30,964 bases of DNA from Lachnospiraceae bacterium Zagget3. Its GTDB lineage: Bacteria > Bacillota_A > Clostridia > Lachnospirales > Lachnospiraceae. The notes under the pieces were generated by a model. It saw only the letters and a list, made by a program, of their open reading frames with translations, was not told where the DNA came from and did not search any database. Every line of letters begins with the position of its first letter. Position 1 is the first letter of the stretch. The stretch is from the NCBI GenBank assembly GCA_001941025.1, contig MSHE01000029.1, positions 1-30,964 of the forward strand, read 5' to 3'. A program made the translations under genes and the position numbers. Positions 30,452 to 30,964 of this stretch are shown one piece after another.

Positions 30452-30964
30452 ATGAAAAAGAGTTCCAATTCCAATGTGATCCATAAGAAGCGGGCGAAAC
30501 TTGTGTCTGTCCTCGCCCGCGGCCTGTTGGATCTGATCGAATCCTGCATGGCACTGTTCGGCAGAGGCCCGAAGGGGCTGGAGCGGAAGCAGCAGGTGGA
30601 GCAGAAGGAGCGGGGCGGCGCCCATCTGACGATTTGGCTGGCAGGGATTTTCCTGACCGTCATGACGCTTTTGGCCCTCTGTATTCCGCTTCGGCCAACC
30701 TATTCGGAGCTGGAGCAGCGCGAACTGGCCACTTTCCCCACACCAACGGTGGCAAGTGTGCTGAACGGTGAATTTTTCACCGACGTCAGCTCCTGGTTCT
30801 CCGACACCTTCCCCCTGCGGGAGCGGTTCACCAATCTGAACAGCGCCCTGCAAAGCAGCTTTGGCATCCAAAGCACCCAGATTCACGGCACCGTTGAGCA
30901 GGGGGACGAGATTCCCTCGGTGACGGACGGCTCCACATCCGGGGATGACGGCTCCGGCGCGGTG
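30452..30964 (+). CDS. DHHW family protein, N-terminal part (runs off the window)
   Basis: Open from ATG 30452 to the window edge, 171 codons seen. GGGGGAGG (30433-30440) is the ribosome site. Residues 1-58 are basic and cytosolic, about 59-78 a membrane helix, and the outside part begins SELEQRELATFPTPTV then NGEFFTDVSSWFSDTFPLRERF, the typical start of DHHW/AlgX-like domains. A Ser/Gly/Asp linker begins near the end. The catalytic DHHW part lies beyond the window. Probably acts with the MBOAT protein in O-acetylation of a surface glycan. Confidence 0.82.
   Translation, partial: MKKSSNSNVIHKKRAKLVSVLARGLLDLIESCMALFGRGPKGLERKQQVEQKERGGAHLTIWLAGIFLTVMTLLALCIPLRPTYSELEQRELATFPTPTVASVLNGEFFTDVSSWFSDTFPLRERFTNLNSALQSSFGIQSTQIHGTVEQGDEIPSVTDGSTSGDDGSGAV

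Overview
This 30.96 kb window looks like chromosome from a gut-type clostridial Firmicute, most likely Oscillospiraceae/Ruminococcaceae (Flavonifractor- or Lawsonibacter-like). That placement is inference. It rests on strong AGGAGG-type ribosome sites, sigma-A promoters, many lipobox lipoproteins, no outer-membrane genes, GC-rich metabolic genes (by eye about 60%), and gene families common in that group: zinc-ribbon membrane proteins, DHHW/MBOAT pairs and InlB-type repeats.

Layout. (1) 1-4.7 kb: an mglBAC-type galactose/methyl-galactoside importer with its own promoter, a hairpin between mglB and mglA, and a fourth gene for a membrane-anchored single InlB-type B-repeat protein. (2) 4.7-9.6 kb: a metallo-beta-lactamase-fold hydrolase; a membrane Ser/Thr kinase divergent from a small HTH-like regulator; a zinc-ribbon membrane protein with two copies of one extracellular domain; an alpha/beta hydrolase. 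(3) 9.7-16.8 kb: a visibly AT-richer stretch bounded by two inverted copies of a short dispersed repeat. It holds a large HTH regulator divergent from a cluster of zinc-ribbon proteins, two of them with large extracellular domains (one a DUF5050-like propeller), plus a decayed zinc-ribbon gene. (4) 17.0-21.9 kb, minus strand: a leucine-rich-repeat lipoprotein followed by a sugar-type ABC importer (binding lipoprotein and two permeases) and a small protein resembling an RND/HlyD adaptor domain. The promoter is preceded by an 18-bp palindrome joined to six heptamers at exact 11-bp spacing. (5) 21.9-28.7 kb: a chorismate/phenylalanine operon, aroF-aroB-aroA-aroC-pheA-aroE. It is preceded by a promoter, a 46-codon ORF rich in Tyr, Phe and Trp codons, a competing antiterminator pairing and a terminator, which together fit ribosome-mediated attenuation. 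(6) 28.7 kb to the end: an MBOAT O-acyltransferase and the start of a DHHW protein, probably for modifying a surface polymer.

The two best candidates for something undescribed are the three-amino-acid attenuator before aroF and the 11-bp-phased operator array between the LRR/ABC operon and the aro operon. The kinase/HTH/zinc-ribbon sensor genes at 5.7-16.6 kb may form an envelope-sensing system, but that link is inferred only from proximity and shared architecture. I saw no rRNA, tRNA, CRISPR array, intact transposase or T-box. No database search was run, so all family names come from recognised motifs.
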